A DNA stretch of 6,329 nt from JAZSQZ01 sp045538175. Its GTDB lineage: Bacteria > Bacillota > Clostridia > Christensenellales > UBA1242. The translations under genes and the position numbers were made by a program. The notes beneath the pieces are model-generated. The model saw only the letters and a list, made by a program, of their open reading frames with translations. It searched no databases and was not told where the DNA came from. This document shows positions 5,940 through 6,329 of the stretch, piece after piece. Numbering within the stretch: position 1 is the first letter of the stretch; every line of letters begins with the position of its first letter. The stretch spans positions 1-6,329 of the forward strand of contig JAZSQZ010000007.1 in assembly GCA_045538175.1 (NCBI GenBank). The letters are read 5' to 3'.

Positions 5940-6329
5940 GGTATATAAAACCGAGTTGTTTTAACAATGTACAACAAGATCTTATAATTTTTATATAATA
6001 AATAAAGAAATTGTTTTTTATATTCTGTTACAGTTTGTCTTATATTTTGTTAAAATATGTGAGCCAATATAAACTATATTTTATATAAAAATTCTAAAAA
6101 CATTTTACTAATTTTTTATGGGCTTATTCTTATAAAAAGTGCTTATTTTATTCAAGGGATTTTCATCTTTCCATATAAATTCTGTTACAACGCGTCTAAA
6201 TTTAATACAAATTTTTGTCATTTGTTCTATATAAAACTCTTTTAAATTTCTAAGGATTTTGACTTTTTGTAAAATTATTCTGTCTCACACACATATATAT
6301 TTACTAGCTTTTTTATAAAATTTAGAATA

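Larger units (their letters stand above)
5768..6329. other. 562-base gene-free AT-rich region
   Basis: No open frame with a credible start, ribosome site and protein-like content was found on either strand, and no tRNA-like or CRISPR-like structure is visible. The region holds an imperfect hairpin at 5904-5939, a 13-base motif AATTTTTATATAA twice direct (5879-5891, 5986-5998) and once inverted (6081-6093), and ATTCTGTTACA at 6022-6032 and 6179-6189. No GC-rich stem with a T tract follows the YgjP-like gene, so where its transcript ends is unclear. A stop-free stretch of about 58 codons on the minus strand ends at TAG 6110-6108 but lacks a convincing start. Confidence 0.6.

Noticed and set aside
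5768..6329. tRNA, CRISPR array or insertion sequence ends in the gene-free region
   Set aside because: No T-arm-like GTTCRA with a fitting cloverleaf, no evenly spaced repeats, and no terminal inverted repeats with a transposase frame were seen.

Overview
The window is AT-rich with long A and T tracts. It has purine-rich AAGGGG/AGGGGG-type ribosome sites and close -10/-35 promoter matches. Its protein families (PadR regulator, BcrA-type ABC ATPase, ABC-2 permease) point to a low-GC Bacillota genome, probably an uncultured Clostridia-like lineage. That placement is inferred from style and gene content; no marker gene is present. All tryptophans I checked use TGG and all five stops are TAA or TAG, so nothing demands a non-standard code.

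Layout. 1-156 (+) is the 3' end of a gene with a SHOCT-like C-terminus. 157-183 is a strong hairpin that can terminate both this gene and the convergent operon. 188-4943 (-) holds three genes read right to left: a 650-residue PadR-type regulator, then a BcrA-type ABC ATPase and an ABC-2 permease with a very large domain between its first two membrane helices. The last two form a tight two-gene unit with its own promoter and an inverted-repeat operator. 4944-5086 is a divergent control region with a padR promoter, a perfect 14-bp palindrome and an extra half site. 5087-5767 (+) is a YgjP-like (DUF45) metallopeptidase. 5768-6329 has no convincing gene but contains a long imperfect hairpin behind a possible promoter, and dispersed short repeats.

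Working model. The most unusual object is the regulator. Its N-terminal 105 residues look like a complete LmrR-like (PadR subfamily 2) winged helix, including both tryptophans that line the drug pocket in LmrR. A roughly 400-residue acidic, low-complexity linker and four C-terminal membrane helices are added in the same frame. It sits directly upstream of an ABC exporter of the peptide-antibiotic resistance type, whose promoter spacer carries a CATAG-N3-CTAT element. This resembles the CATAG-N2-CTATG palindrome in the regulator's own upstream region. I infer a membrane-anchored one-component sensor controlling an ABC exporter and perhaps the divergent metallopeptidase. The architecture is seen in the sequence; the regulatory wiring is inference.
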